Positions 1 through 11,574 of a stretch of 64,000 nucleotides of DNA are shown here, in pieces. The position numbers were made by a program, and so were the translations under genes. The DNA comes from Utricularia gibba (lineage: Eukaryota > Streptophyta > Magnoliopsida > Lamiales > Lentibulariaceae), in contig NEEC01000018.1 in NCBI GenBank assembly GCA_002189035.1, positions 1,364,001 to 1,428,000 of the forward strand. The letters run 5' to 3'. The notes beneath the pieces are model-generated. The model was not told the DNA's origin, ran no database searches, and saw nothing but the letters and a program-made list of their open reading frames with translations. Every line of letters begins with the position of its first letter. Positions within the stretch are counted from its first letter, which is position 1.

Positions 1-108
1 AAAGATAAGTGAATAGATTTCGCGGAAATAATTGTTTGGAAAGGCATTCTCTCAATCTTTCGAGCAAAGACAACTTCAAAGAAAAAAAATAAAATTGATG
101 GTGAATAC

Positions 109-279
109 CTCAGACGTGCTGGAGCCAAATTGAAGGAGACCAGCTTGCCCTTTCGACGATGCGGTTTTGTTTTTGAGTTCTTCAATTTTCCGCCGCTCGG
201 CTTCTCTCTGCTTCTCCAGCCGCCGTATACGAACGGCATCCTGCGCCGTGCCTACATAACCGTCCCCCATGCCGGCCAT
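109..279 (-). CDS. XCT: XAP5 CIRCADIAN TIMEKEEPER (XCT), first coding exon only
   Basis: First coding exon of the XAP5-domain nuclear protein XCT, which in Arabidopsis affects circadian period, light responses, small-RNA production and splicing. Translation from the ATG at 279 gives an N terminus beginning MAGMGDGYVGTAQDAVRIRR, which I recognise as the highly conserved XCT start, followed by a basic helical stretch and a GLLQFGSSTSE segment. The exon ends with GAG at 109, directly before a GTATTC donor, so the rest of the gene lies beyond the left edge of the window. It diverges from the triosephosphate isomerase pseudogene, with about 320 bp between the two start codons. The annotation is partial only because of the window edge; no lesion is visible. 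Confidence 0.9.
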
Positions 280-596
280 GACTGCACCAAGGATTTTCCG
301 TCAGTCGCACCAAATGAGATAAATTAGGGTTCCCAAAAAAAGAATTCAGGGGGAGAACAGTTCCCAGTAGAATCCGTTGTCCGCCCTTCAGTATGAGGCA
401 TTAGTCACAGTTATATACTAATTAAAATTTTTAAAACGAGCGCGTGTGTTACACTTCCGCTTTACGCGGCTGGGACATTATTGGAGTTTAGATGGCAGTT
501 ATGAAAATGGAATGCCATCTCAAATTTGGATTTGGGCTCCGATCTCGGGAGTTCCGATAGCCTACTTCAGGCAGCCACCGTAGAAATATCCTAAAT

Positions 597-2447
<1,851 letters not shown>

Positions 2448-3243
2448 TTTTTGTGTTTGATGCAGATCCTTTACTGAAACAGTATAAATTACGACAAAGG
2501 TTCTGTGGCTGCACACCATGATCTACCACAGATATGTATGATAATTATTCAATAATGTAACTTTTTTTTGGGTAAAATGACATTCTTCACACGCTGATGA
2601 GAAAATTTCACTTTACACGTTTGATGTAAAACTTCAGATCAGGATCAGGATTACACTCTTTTCATAATATAAAGTTGTTAGGCTGCAGTCTTTTCATTTT
2701 AACCACAGGATCAGGATTGCAGATAACACTACTGTGTGTACCTGTTTTTTAAAAAAACAGCCATCTTAAGCAGCACAACACCCTGCTAGTTGATCAGTAA
2801 CCCCACTTCCACACGGTTTATAAGCTCATCAGAAGGCGTAGAACTCTACTTTTTTTTTTTTCATGTTAATCGAGTTCATTTTAACGCAAAAGGTGTAAGC
2901 TCACCAAAAGGCATAGAACCCCACTCCTGTTTTATGTTTTAGTGCTTCATACTCCAAGATGATCGCAAAGCATACCATGTGATGTCATACACTATGCATC
3001 CTCTGATGTATTTACATACTCAACGTAACGGCGCCACCCACAGTTGAAAATTTGCATTGGATTTTGCTAACCAGTTATCATGTACAGGGGCCGTGTTTCT
3101 CTCCTGGTCGTGGCAGATTCTCTGCACTTGCCACCTTCATAGAAATGATTAGTGGCATAAACACGTGACATGTTATTTCTGGTAAAGTAGATCGGTATCA
3201 CATTGAATTCCTGGATGATGCAATGTTTGCAACTTGCTCTGTG
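2448..3243. other. spacer between TPI pseudogene and SAUR array
   Basis: No gene is seen. The right part is the promoter of the first SAUR gene and contains a CACGTG G-box at 3162-3167, about 205 bp before its ATG. G-boxes are known targets of PIF and BZR-type regulators of SAUR genes; whether this one is used is inference. Confidence 0.5.
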
Positions 3244-3252
3244 TATATATAG
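3244..3252 (+). promoter_or_regulatory. TATA box of first SAUR gene
   Basis: TATATATAG lies 120 bp upstream of the ATG at 3372. SAUR genes are intronless with short leaders, so the spacing fits. Confidence 0.65.
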
Positions 3253-3371
3253 CTCACCCCTCTTGCAGAATGTCAAACACCAGCAAATCTTCTGAGCAAC
3301 TTTGTGCCTATTCTTGGAAGTTTATGCTACTTTTCATTCTGTTTTGCCTGATTTCTTGTCTTCAAGTATAA

Positions 3372-3650
3372 ATGGCTATCCGGAAGATCATCAAACGTTC
3401 CCTTTCCTTCGATAAAAGAGGAGTTTCACCAGGGAATGAGGTCAGGAAAGGGCATTTTGCTGTGTATGTTGGGGAGAATGACAAGGAAAGGAAGAGATTT
3501 GTGATCCCTGTGTCCTACTTGAAGTATCCATCTTTCCAAGAACTGCTACTTCTAGCTGAGGAAGAGTTCGGGTTCGATCATCAGAGTGGTGCGCTTACCA
3601 TTCCATGTAGCGAGCGTCTCTTTGTGGAGATAATCTCCCGCTTCACATGA
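3372..3650 (+). CDS. SAUR: small auxin-up RNA (SAUR) protein, 92 aa
   Basis: Intronless gene for a SAUR protein. It has the N-terminal helix [12 protein letters not shown], then the conserved core [35 protein letters not shown] and GALTIPC, and it ends soon after the last block, as in the SAUR19-24-like clade. These proteins promote cell expansion by inhibiting clade D PP2C phosphatases, which keeps the plasma-membrane H+-ATPase phosphorylated. The core carries a one-residue insertion (ENDKERKRF) relative to the next copy. It is the first of three tandem SAUR units on the plus strand. The ATG is the first in frame, 120 bp after a TATA box. The family call is firm; the exact orthologue is not assignable. 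Confidence 0.95.
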   Translation: MAIRKIIKRSLSFDKRGVSPGNEVRKGHFAVYVGENDKERKRFVIPVSYLKYPSFQELLLLAEEEFGFDHQSGALTIPCSERLFVEIISRFT

Positions 3651-4476
3651 TGAAACTGATGAGCAGAAACGGAGCTTAGTAAAAAGAGCCCGGCAGCTCC
3701 ATTTTGTAGGTAGTAAAGAACTAATCTTGGTACCTATATAGATCTGTATGAACATTCCTTGTAAAATAATAGTTGGGGTTCGCGTTTGGCACCTAACAGC
3801 AGAATCATTGAAGCCAAACAAGGAACAATTTGTATGCTTGAGAGATGTATCATAAAACATTACTACTGAAACTAGATTATCAGACAGAAATCTTATTTAT
3901 TAGACATAAGCAATGACAAATCCATGAGAACCAAATATACTTGCCCAAAAAAAGACTAGTTAGCCAGAAGTCATTGAACCAGAGAAAAAACTGCCTGCAT
4001 TCCTCTTCTTCCTTTTCTCATGTTGCTTTGATCTCCACACTGAGCTACTCCTCTTCAGTCCTCACCACACCTGTGCATTCGTTACTGGTTTTCACATCAA
4101 GTTCCATGTGCATTTTCTTATAAAACGAAGGAAGAGCAACCCCCCAACAATTCTTATCTAATCATTGCTCAGTACACTGTAGAGAACAACGAAGCCATGT
4201 GCTGATTCTTCAGCATGTTTAGGGCTGAGCTGACTGAAACGTTTCTTTAACATCTGTGATGTTTGAATGTCTCAGACGTGCCTTTAATGAGTTTCCACGG
4301 AAATTTCAAGAAAAAGCAGAGATGCAATACAAAGAAGGACACGGCCCTACTCCTCAACGTACCCGCCAGCACAATCATGATCACTCCAGCAGCGCAGCAT
4401 TGCTGACAGGCCACCAACATATGGCTCTCATGTGCTCCTGGGATTTTCCAATCTTCGAAATGTCATCTCTTGTGGG
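3651..4476. other. intergenic, promoter of second SAUR gene
   Basis: No gene seen. A block around 4160-4260 is recognisably repeated upstream of the SAUR pseudogene (about 5415-5520; both contain GAAGCCATGTGC-type sequence), which shows that promoter and coding region were duplicated together. Confidence 0.5.
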
Positions 4477-4486
4477 TTATAAATGC
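4477..4486 (+). promoter_or_regulatory. TATA box of second SAUR gene
   Basis: TTATAAATGC lies about 120 bp before the ATG at 4602, the same spacing as in the first SAUR gene. Confidence 0.65.
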
Positions 4487-4601
4487 AACCCCGTGATCAT
4501 CCTTCCATCTCACAACCTGCTACAAGAACAACAACAAGAGAGAAAAATTTATATCCTCCATTCCTCACTTTCCCCACTTCAATTCCCACTAGAGAGAAAC
4601 A

Positions 4602-4871
4602 ATGGCGATTCGGAAGATGTTGAAGCGATCTCTTTCGGGTGAAAGGAGATCAATTTCTTCAGGAAACGAGGTCCCAAAGGGGCATCTCGCCGTGTACGTC
4701 GGTGCCGATGAAAAGAAGCGATTCGTTATACCAGTGTCGTGCTTGAACAGTCCCTCGTTTCAAGAGCTGCTGTCTCTGGCCGAAGAAGAATACGGATTCC
4801 AACATCCGATGGGTGCTCTCACAATCCCCTGCAACGAAGATTTCTTCTTGGAGATCGTATCTCGAAGTTGA
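4602..4871 (+). CDS. SAUR: small auxin-up RNA (SAUR) protein, 89 aa
   Basis: Second intact, intronless SAUR gene. It has [17 protein letters not shown], then [36 protein letters not shown] and GALTIPC, ending EIVSRS. Length and motif order are typical of SAUR20-like proteins. It shares more with the downstream pseudogene (the SGEKRSISS-type segment and flanking DNA) than with the first copy, so those two are probably the younger duplicates. The expected role is inhibition of PP2C.D phosphatases in auxin-driven acid growth. No lesion is seen. Confidence 0.95.
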   Translation: MAIRKMLKRSLSGERRSISSGNEVPKGHLAVYVGADEKKRFVIPVSCLNSPSFQELLSLAEEEYGFQHPMGALTIPCNEDFFLEIVSRS

Positions 4872-5857
4872 ACCTTGGAGAATCCAGATGCCGACGACTC
4901 GGCAGATTTGAATCCGATTCAACCGGGAACCCTCATCCAGTTACCGAAACCATGAAAGCGGTGGCTCGAGGATCCAGTACAACAGTAGTAGGGAACCTGC
5001 AATGAGATTTCCAGTGCCTCTTGTAAATTGACTGAGTAACAGTAGATGCTAATGATCATTTTCTTAAACAAAAAAGGACTCAAGTTTAGCTATCTCCACT
5101 GCCTCGAAATTGTCGTATAATTGTAGACAGCAAAATTTCTTAGACAGGAGCTCATAAACCTGACCAAAAAAACTGAAACAAAAGAAGAACAAATAGAAGA
5201 AGAGATGTATACCAGAAATGCAACAATCCCATTACTAGTGAAGTGGATTGCACCGGGACATTCTTTATTTAACATCCAGAGTGATAAATCTGGCACTACA
5301 AAAGGGAAAAGAACAGTGCAGGCAAACGAAGAGGCATAGAAACATCACCAGTGGATTTCACAGTTCCAATTGCATGGAGTAACACAGTAACGCCCAGTAA
5401 TTCCATTTCCACCAAGGTTTATACACTGTAGACGACAGCGAAGCCATGTGCAGATTCAACATGTTTGGCATTGGAAGTGATTGAAGTCGACTTCACAGCT
5501 GTGTTGTGTTTAATGTCCGTGATGTGCAGTACATTCAACGAAAGGAAACCCCACTGACATTCAACAATAAGCTGTGGTGTTCCATGAATGAAATGAAAGG
5601 AGCGCAGGGGCCTACTCCGTAACGTACCAGCAAGCAGAGATGTCCATCACTGCCCAAGATCAGCAAAGCTGTTTGTGACAGAACACCAACATGTGAATCT
5701 CAGCTGCTCATGGAATTTTCAACTCTTCAAGATCTCATCTTTTGAGGTATGTATACACATGCGACCCGGGATCATACATAAGCAATAGAATTCCTCCCAA
5801 TGCACATCAAATTCCTCACCCATCTCCCAACTCTCACACCTCAAGAAAAAATTTTCA
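4872..5857. other. intergenic, duplicated SAUR promoter relic
   Basis: No gene seen. The part from about 5415 is a diverged copy of the promoter of the second SAUR gene. Its TATA position has decayed to a GTATGTATACAC-like sequence near 5743. Confidence 0.45.
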
Positions 5858-6038
5858 ATGGCGATTCGTCATATACAGAGAGGCGACCTCTTTCGGGTGA
5901 AAAGAGATCAATTTCATCCGTAAACGTTACCCCATCTCCCAATTCTCCCACCTCAAGAAAAAAATTTCAATGGCGATCCGTCATATACTGAGAGGCGATC
6001 GCTTTCGGGTGAAAAGAGATCAATTTCATCCGTAAACG
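5819..6038 (+). repeat. 112-bp tandem direct repeat
   Basis: The segment 5819-5926 recurs at 5931-6038 with few differences. It holds the 5' leader, ATG and first codons of the SAUR pseudogene. The exact 112-bp period suggests one slippage or unequal-exchange event. Confidence 0.85.
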
Positions 6039-6180
6039 AAGTACAAAATGCGCACATCGCCGTATACGTCAATGGCGGTAAAAACGAGCGGTTGTGCCGT
6101 TCATCAACAGCCCTCGTTTCAAGAATTGCTGCCTCATCCGATGGGAGGCGTCACCATCCCCCGCTACGAAGATTTGGGAG
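5858..6180 (+). pseudogene. SAUR: SAUR pseudogene with internal tandem duplication
   Basis: Relic of a third SAUR gene. The start region is present twice, with ATGs at 5858 and 5970, exactly 112 bp apart. After each, two extra bases in the helix codons shift the frame to an early stop. Downstream the family pattern is still readable (SGEKRSISS, HIAVYV, PSFQELL, HPMGGVTIP), but about 30 bp covering the LAEEEYGFQ segment is deleted at 6132 and the C terminus diverges near 6178. A piece of this tail also starts the second unit of the adjacent tandem duplication. No functional SAUR can be made. Confidence 0.85.
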
Positions 6181-6373
6181 CCCAATTCCAATGTACCCGC
6201 CGAATGAAGAACCCATGCCCTAGAGGCTGAATGACAGCAGCCGGAGGAAGAACTGGGTAATATGTTGTTTGTTGCTTCCATTAAAACCCTTTAATTTGTA
6301 ATTAACGTGTTGTTTAATTAAACAAATTACCCATTAAGAAAAGCCATCATTTATTCATTAGAACAGTGTTCAC

Positions 6374-7744
6374 TCACTGTAACATGCTTACAATGTTTAT
6401 GTCCGAAGCATGCGCCAGAGCTTCTTCCCTGAGCTGTTTTGATCTACTTCTCGCACCTTCATGTCCCATGAGCTTCACTATCATGGCGGCTATTTCCCCT
6501 CCATCTACCAAATCCTTCTGACCCCAACCCCATTTGCCCATCATTCCGAAGCCCCCCTTCTCCACCACCCCCGCATTCACCATCTGATCACCGTGCTGCG
6601 GCCACGCCAGTATCGGAACGCCATACCTAACGGCCTCCACCACTGAATTCCACCCACAGTGGCTCAAAAAGCCTCCAACAGCTCTATGACCCAGAACCGC
6701 TTCCTGATCCACCCACCCCTTAATCACGATTCCCTTGTTCTTCGTCTTCTCCAGAAATGATGCTCCTAGTATGTTTTCGATCTCTTCCTTATCATCTTTG
6801 TCCACTTTGCTGCCTTTAAACACCCATAAGAAGTTGCACTTGCTTTGCTCCAACCCGGAGGCGAGTTCTCGGAATTGGTTTAGGGGGAGCGACGTTCTGT
6901 TTCCGAAGCTGACAAAGAGGACGGACTCTGGGGACTGGTTGTCCAGCCAGGGAAGAACATTGATAGTTTCTGCTTTTAAATCGAAGCTGGGTAAGGGGCC
7001 AATGGGGAGAATTGTTGATGGGAGAGTACTCTTGAGTTCTTCAACTGCTTCTGGTTCCAAGGAGGAGAACGAGTTTATGAGAACCCCTTTGGATTTGTGC
7101 AGAGATGAGGCGTTTGTGGATATGTTGGCCGAAAAGAAGTAGTGTGGATCGAGAATGGGAGGAGGAATTCTTGAAATTGGTATCTGCGTGAACTGGGAAA
7201 GTTGAAATTCTGAATCTGAACGCTGTTGCGCATTCACTTTCTCTTGAAGAATCCGAGGGAGTTGAGACATTAGAGTGAAAAATGTGGCGGAAGTAGTAAT
7301 AAGAGTGAAGACAGGAATGGAGAGAGTAGACGCCAGTTCAGAAACGGCAGCAGTCACCCCAAAATCGGCGACGATGGCAGAAATTGGGGACGACAGAGAA
7401 GAAGAGGAGAGTTGAGAAGACAAGAGAGGAACGGAATTGTATATGGATTCAACTTGAATAAAGAAGGGATCCACATTTGTGAACTTGGATCCGGTGTGAG
7501 GAAGCAAGTGAAAGTCGAGGCGGTGGATGGCCGGGAAGGAGGTGAAGAATTGGGAAAGTAGTTGGGATTCAGCGTGGCTGACCGTGGGTTGGGGGATGAT
7601 CAGAGTGACGACGGCGCCGCGAGAATTGAGCATCACGGCGAGGCGGAGGAAGGGGAGCAAGTGGCCCGTGCCGGCGCAGGGAAGGAGAGCAAAATGGAGT
7701 TTCGCTTCGGCGCTGCCGCCGTTGGTTATTGGCTCCATCGTCAT
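6374..7744 (-). CDS. UGT708: UGT708-family UDP-glycosyltransferase (C-glycosyltransferase type)
   Basis: Intronless 456-residue family 1 glycosyltransferase. The N-terminal acceptor domain has the catalytic His in CAGTGH (H28) and the DPF motif at 92-94, a hallmark of UGT708 enzymes such as buckwheat and soybean flavonoid C-glucosyltransferases. The 44-residue PSPG donor box runs from about W344 to Q387 (WVDQEAVLGH, HCGWNS, HGDQ). The likely reaction is C-glucosylation of 2-hydroxyflavanones or related acyl-phloroglucinol compounds in the cytosol; the substrate is inferred from family only. Start is ATG 7744; an in-frame ATG two codons later is the one that aligns with the duplicated copy. 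No lesion is seen. A fragment matching the first codons of the gene lies about 115 bp upstream. Confidence 0.92.
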   Translation of the reverse strand: MTMEPITNGGSAEAKLHFALLPCAGTGHLLPFLRLAVMLNSRGAVVTLIIPQPTVSHAESQLLSQFFTSFPAIHRLDFHLLPHTGSKFTNVDPFFIQVESIYNSVPLLSSQLSSSSLSSPISAIVADFGVTAAVSELASTLSIPVFTLITTSATFFTLMSQLPRILQEKVNAQQRSDSEFQLSQFTQIPISRIPPPILDPHYFFSANISTNASSLHKSKGVLINSFSSLEPEAVEELKSTLPSTILPIGPLPSFDLKAETINVLPWLDNQSPESVLFVSFGNRTSLPLNQFRELASGLEQSKCNFLWVFKGSKVDKDDKEEIENILGASFLEKTKNKGIVIKGWVDQEAVLGHRAVGGFLSHCGWNSVVEAVRYGVPILAWPQHGDQMVNAGVVEKGGFGMMGKWGWGQKDLVDGGEIAAMIVKLMGHEGARSRSKQLREEALAHASDINIVSMLQ

Positions 7745-7945
7745 CGGGACAAAACAAACGGTGGCCAGTGAGAGGGTAAGTTGGATAACGTCGGTGAATA
7801 TGAGCAGGTTTTATCCGGAAGAAGTAATAAATTCCCCCGGCGCTGGTTGTTGGCTCCATCGCCTTCTGCACAACACGCGGTGGCTGGTAAGGGAAAATTA
7901 GGTACAACGACCACGCACGCCGTATCTTCCTCACAAGTGGGGATT
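7745..7945 (-). promoter_or_regulatory. UGT708 promoter with a repeated start-codon fragment
   Basis: Upstream of the intact UGT708 gene. At 7859 (minus) there is an ATGGAGCCAACAAC fragment encoding MEPTT, flanked by sequence like that around the true start (GGTGGC and GACAAAACA-type blocks at about 7755 and 7870). A block of about 118 bp therefore seems tandemly duplicated. The TATA-like GGATAAAAC at 7812-7820 (minus) is weaker than the ATATAAATAA at the same position before the second copy. Confidence 0.5.
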
Positions 7946-8177
7946 GAAAAGGAGCGGTTGTGTCGTCCCCATGCTTACTCCGGCAACCACAGTCGCCGGC
8001 GCAGCTCCGCAGATTTGGGAGCCCTAATTCCAATTCCACCGCCGAGGACAGCAACGGTCGCCATTGGAAACATATTATTTCCATTAAAACTATTTAATTT
8101 GAATTAATTTTTTTATTTAATTAAATAAATTACCCATTAAGAAGCCGTTATTTATTCATGAGAGAATTGACGCGCGC

Positions 8178-9543
8178 TCACTCTAACATGCGCATGATGT
8201 TGATATGAGAAGCGTGCGCCAGAGCTTCTTCCTTGAGACTTTTTGCTCTGCTTCGCACACCTTCATCTGCCATGAGCTTCACGATCATGGCGGCTATTGC
8301 CCCTCCATGCACCACCTTATTCTGGCACCAGCCCCAGTCTTCACCCATAATTCCGAACCCCCCTTCTCCACCGCCTCCTCATTGACCATCTGATCGCCGA
8401 GCTGCGGCCAGGCCAGTACCGGAACCCCAGACCTAACGGCCTCCACCACTGAATTCCACCCACAATGGCTCAGAAATGCTCCAATCGCTCTATGACCCAG
8501 AATCCTTCCCTGATCAACCCATCCCTTAATCACCATTCCCTTGTTCTTCGTCCTCTCCAGAAATGAGGCTCCAAGTATGTTTTCGATCTCTTCCTTGTCT
8601 TCTTTGTCCACTATGTTGCCTTTAAACAGCCATAAGAAGTTGCATCCGCTTTGCTCCAACCCGGAGGCGAGTTCTAGAACTTGGTCTACGGGGAGGGATG
8701 TTCTGTTTCCGAAGCCGACAAAGAGGACGGACTCTGGGGGCTGATCGTCTAGCCAGGGAAGAACATTGACAGTGTCTGCATCTGAACCGAAGCAGGGCAA
8801 AGGGCCAATGGGAAGAATGGGTGATGGGAGGTTACTCTTGAGGTCTTCAAGTGCTTCTGGTTCCAAGGAGGAGAATGTGTTTAGGAAAACTCCTTTGGAT
8901 TTGTGCAGAGATAAGACGTTTGCGATTATGTTGGACGAAAAGAAGTGGTGTGGATCAAGCATGGGTGGAGGAATTTTTGAAACTGGTATCTGCGTGAACT
9001 GGGTAAGTTGAAATACTGAATCTGAACGCTGCTGCCCGTTCACTTTCTCTTGAATAATCCGAGGGAGTTTAGACATTAGATTGAAAAATGTGGCGGAAGT
9101 AACAGCGAGGGTGTAGACAGGAATGGCGAGTGTAGAAGCGAGTTCAGAAACGGCGCCGGTAACCGCAAAATCGGAGACGATGGCAGTTATTGGGATGGCA
9201 GAGAAGAAGAACGGAGTTGAGAAGACAAGAGAGGAACGGAGTTGTATATGGATTCAAATTGAATGAAGAAGGGGTCCTCATTCTTGAAGCTGGATTTGGT
9301 GTACGGAAGCAAGTGAAAGTCCAGGCGATGGATGGCCGGGTAGGAGCTGAAGAAATGGTTAAGTAGGTGGGATTCAGCGTAGCTGACAGTAGGCTGGGGG
9401 ACGATCAGAGTGACCGCAGCGCCGTGAGAATTGAGCATCGCGGCGAGGCGGAGGAAGGGGAGCAAGTGGCCCGTGCCGGCGCAGGGAAGCAGAGCAAAAT
9501 GGAATTTCGCTTCGGCGGCGCCGCCGTTCGTTGTTGGCTCCAT
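8178..9543 (-). pseudogene. UGT708: second UGT708 copy, two frameshifts
   Basis: Close tandem copy of the neighbouring UGT708 gene, with the same His (CAGTGH), a DPF motif (EDPFF) and PSPG box. Two single-base deletions break it, both beside short runs: C4 to C3 at about 9192-9194, giving a stop after about 118 codons, and loss of one base after G6 at 8358-8363, just past the PSPG box. Correcting both on paper gives an open frame to TGA at 8178-8180 that stays collinear with copy 1, so decay is recent or the lesions are sequence errors. A strong TATA-like element (CTATATATAG, 9568-9577) and another at 9616-9628 precede it, so it may be transcribed. Confidence 0.85.
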
Positions 9544-9694
9544 CGTCTTCGGGAATATGAGCAGCAACTATATATAGGAGAAAGAATGCACCCTATCGTC
9601 GGTGAATATGAGCAGCTTATTTATATCTGGAAGAAGCAATAAAATCATCGCCGGTGAGAGGGGAAATAGTTGACGACGACCACAGACGCCTCGT

Positions 9695-9779
9695 TTCAGA
9701 AGTGGGGTTTCAACCCAGGCTCACCCACGTGAACCTGAACTCGGTTTCTGGCGCCATGAAACCACTCGGCCATCCTGAC
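9695..9779 (-). pseudogene. tRNA-Leu pseudogene
   Basis: Reading the minus strand from 9779 gives GTCAGGATGGCCGAGTGG, the 5' end of plant nuclear tRNA-Leu with an intact A box, then GGCGCCAGA and a T-arm-like GGGTTGAAACCCCAC ending TTCTGAA. Faults: the first acceptor pair is G-A, the anticodon stem and loop no longer fold normally and lack U33, and the B-box has G for the invariant C. Length is about 85 nt, as for leucine tRNAs. It marks the right end of the UGT708 tandem duplication. Confidence 0.7.
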
Positions 9780-9890
9780 AAGAGATGCTCAATCATGCAA
9801 TTTCTCACCAAATAATGTTTTCCGATGCTGCTAGATTAGTACTTGGGTAGTAATAACAGAAGCAAACATCTCTGTATTCACAGAAAGCTA

Positions 9891-11574
9891 TCATTTTGGA
9901 TCATTGGTCGCTGATGCACTTCCTTTGGACACTTGAGACTGCTGATATTCATCGTTCTGATGCTCCTGATCAATGTTCAATTCACTTGGTTGACGTTCTT
10001 CTCGCACAGGGGATGCCTGGAGGCTCATCATAACCAGGTGGAACTCCGAGCTCTCTCGAGTTACCTCCATTGTCTCCAACTTCAGTCGTTGCACTTCTGT
10101 CGACAGTGCACTGTGAAGCGCTGCCATAGAAGCATTACATTCTTATTTAGCGCAGTAACTTGAAAACTGAAGCATTGGAAATCCATACCATCCTGGAGTT
10201 GAGCATGTTGCTGCATGGCCTGCAACCGGTACTTGAGCTCATTGTTATGGTTTGACAATTCAATTGTTTCTCTCTGAAAAAAGAAGAAAACAACAGATGA
10301 AAGAAAGTTCATCTCTGAAGTATTCCCTTCTTGAACTTACAAAAGGGTTGCTCAGCTCAACTCCCTCACCTGAAGCACAGTAAGTTGAGCGCACAATGAT
10401 GTTGCTTCAGCTTGTAGTGCACGAACCTTGCTTTCCAAATCAGCCATGTATCGCATCTTTCGCTCTTTTGATCGAGCAGCCGATTGCCGGTTCGCCATGA
10501 TTCTGCATCACAGGTCAGGAATAACTATTCATCATTCTTTCTTTATGGATTAAGAAAACAGAGCATGAAGTTGATACCTAGTAGCCCTCTTGGAATCACT
10601 TGATTCTGTCTCAGTTGACCTCCCACTTGCCTCTACTGTGTTTGCAGCTGCACCCTGCCTGAACAGCATCCCTTGAGGTAGAGCCATTTGGGGAGACTCT
10701 GCACCAAAATATGCATTTCTCTGGCTTCCATCTACTGATAAACTATGGCGATGCTTACCCTTAGAAGCCATGCCCCTCGTACCATTCCTTCTTACCCCTT
10801 CACTTATTTTCATGGTGCTTTCACTGCCGCTAGTTTCATCATTTTCACTGAAGCTACGTCCATTTATCTTCATCTCATCTTCTTTCCCCTTCAGAGAATT
10901 CCCAAGGAAGTTGTGTGGATTCTCAGAGTTCATATAAAAAGCGGTGAGGTCTTCACCATGCCTCCCTGGAGCCCATTCCTCTCCCTGATATGAATCCCTC
11001 TTCAGCAATGAACTCTCTCCATCAACAAAACTCCTATCAAACTGACAGGTACTTGTAATTTGGTTCTCTGATAAAGCTTGCAGTTCAGGAAAGTACCTGC
11101 TGAACATGAAGAGGATTGAGTTTTATTGTAGCATTTGTGACAGATGAAGGTGTCAGCTTACCCATAAGAGAAATCACTGTTAAATCTCCGATGATTATGT
11201 TCCCGAGGACCTGTTTCTCCAATCCACAACGCTCCACTCGAGGAAGGAAACAGCAAAGGGAAAGATTTCCCTTTCATGTCCTCCATGGCAACATCGCCAA
11301 ACAGACTGTCTGAAGGAGGCAAAGAATCAGGTCCAAGATACAGGTTTCTGAAACCTGATGAAGATGAATGAGGATGAGCAACACCAAAACCATTGATTCT
11401 GGTGCGTGTTTCAGCATCAAACTGCAACTGAAGTTGATTATTCCTATCAAATGAATCCTGCTGCTGCTCTCTAAGAAGCCATGATGATGAAGAAGCTTCA
11501 TGGAGTTTCTGAGCAACCTTTTCAGGAGAAGACTCAGTGCTAGCCCCTCCTTCAACATAACCATATCCACTCAT
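9891..11574 (-). CDS. group I bZIP transcription factor (VIP1/bZIP29/bZIP52 type)
   Basis: Five coding exons: 11574-11162, 11099-10578, 10502-10370, 10273-10189 and 10120-9891. Together they give 1,383 nt, a 460-residue protein. The basic region (from about residue 312) reads [20 protein letters not shown]: Asn, seven residues, then Lys in place of the usual Arg, the signature of plant group I bZIPs. A long leucine-zipper helix follows. The N-terminal half is disordered and has HRRFNSD, an HxRxxS-type site, and RHSLSVDGS; in VIP1 relatives such sites bind 14-3-3 proteins and hold the factor in the cytoplasm until osmotic or touch signals release it. The second acceptor is CAGCAG, so two products differing by one residue are possible. 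The exact orthologue is uncertain. Confidence 0.9.

Larger units (their letters stand above)
6083..9716. repeat. tandem segmental duplication, unit about 1.8 kb
   Basis: Unit A (about 6083-7942) and unit B (about 7943-9716) each start in a SAUR-tail relic and then carry a UGT708 gene on the minus strand with its promoter. Anchors: GAGCGGTTGTG-type sequence at 6086 and 7950; GATTTGGGAGCCC-type at 6171 and 8012; TTACCCATTAAGAA at 6327 and 8130; UGT708 stop codons at 6374 and 8178 and ATGs at 7738 and 9543; AAGTGGGG at 7932 and 9700. Most homologous points lie about 1,805 bp apart. The right end of unit B runs into a tRNA-Leu pseudogene, and the A/B junction falls in the equivalent tRNA 3' segment. 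Confidence 0.8.

Noticed and set aside
7569-8084. Minus-strand 171-codon open frame overlapping the UGT708 start
   Set aside because: It is mostly the UGT708 coding sequence in a wrong frame plus promoter; only its MEPTT fragment is meaningful and is reported as a duplicated start.
9544-9567. N-terminal extension of UGT708 copy 2 (open frame to 9567)
   Set aside because: The upstream start would be TTG; the homologous start is the ATG at 9543.
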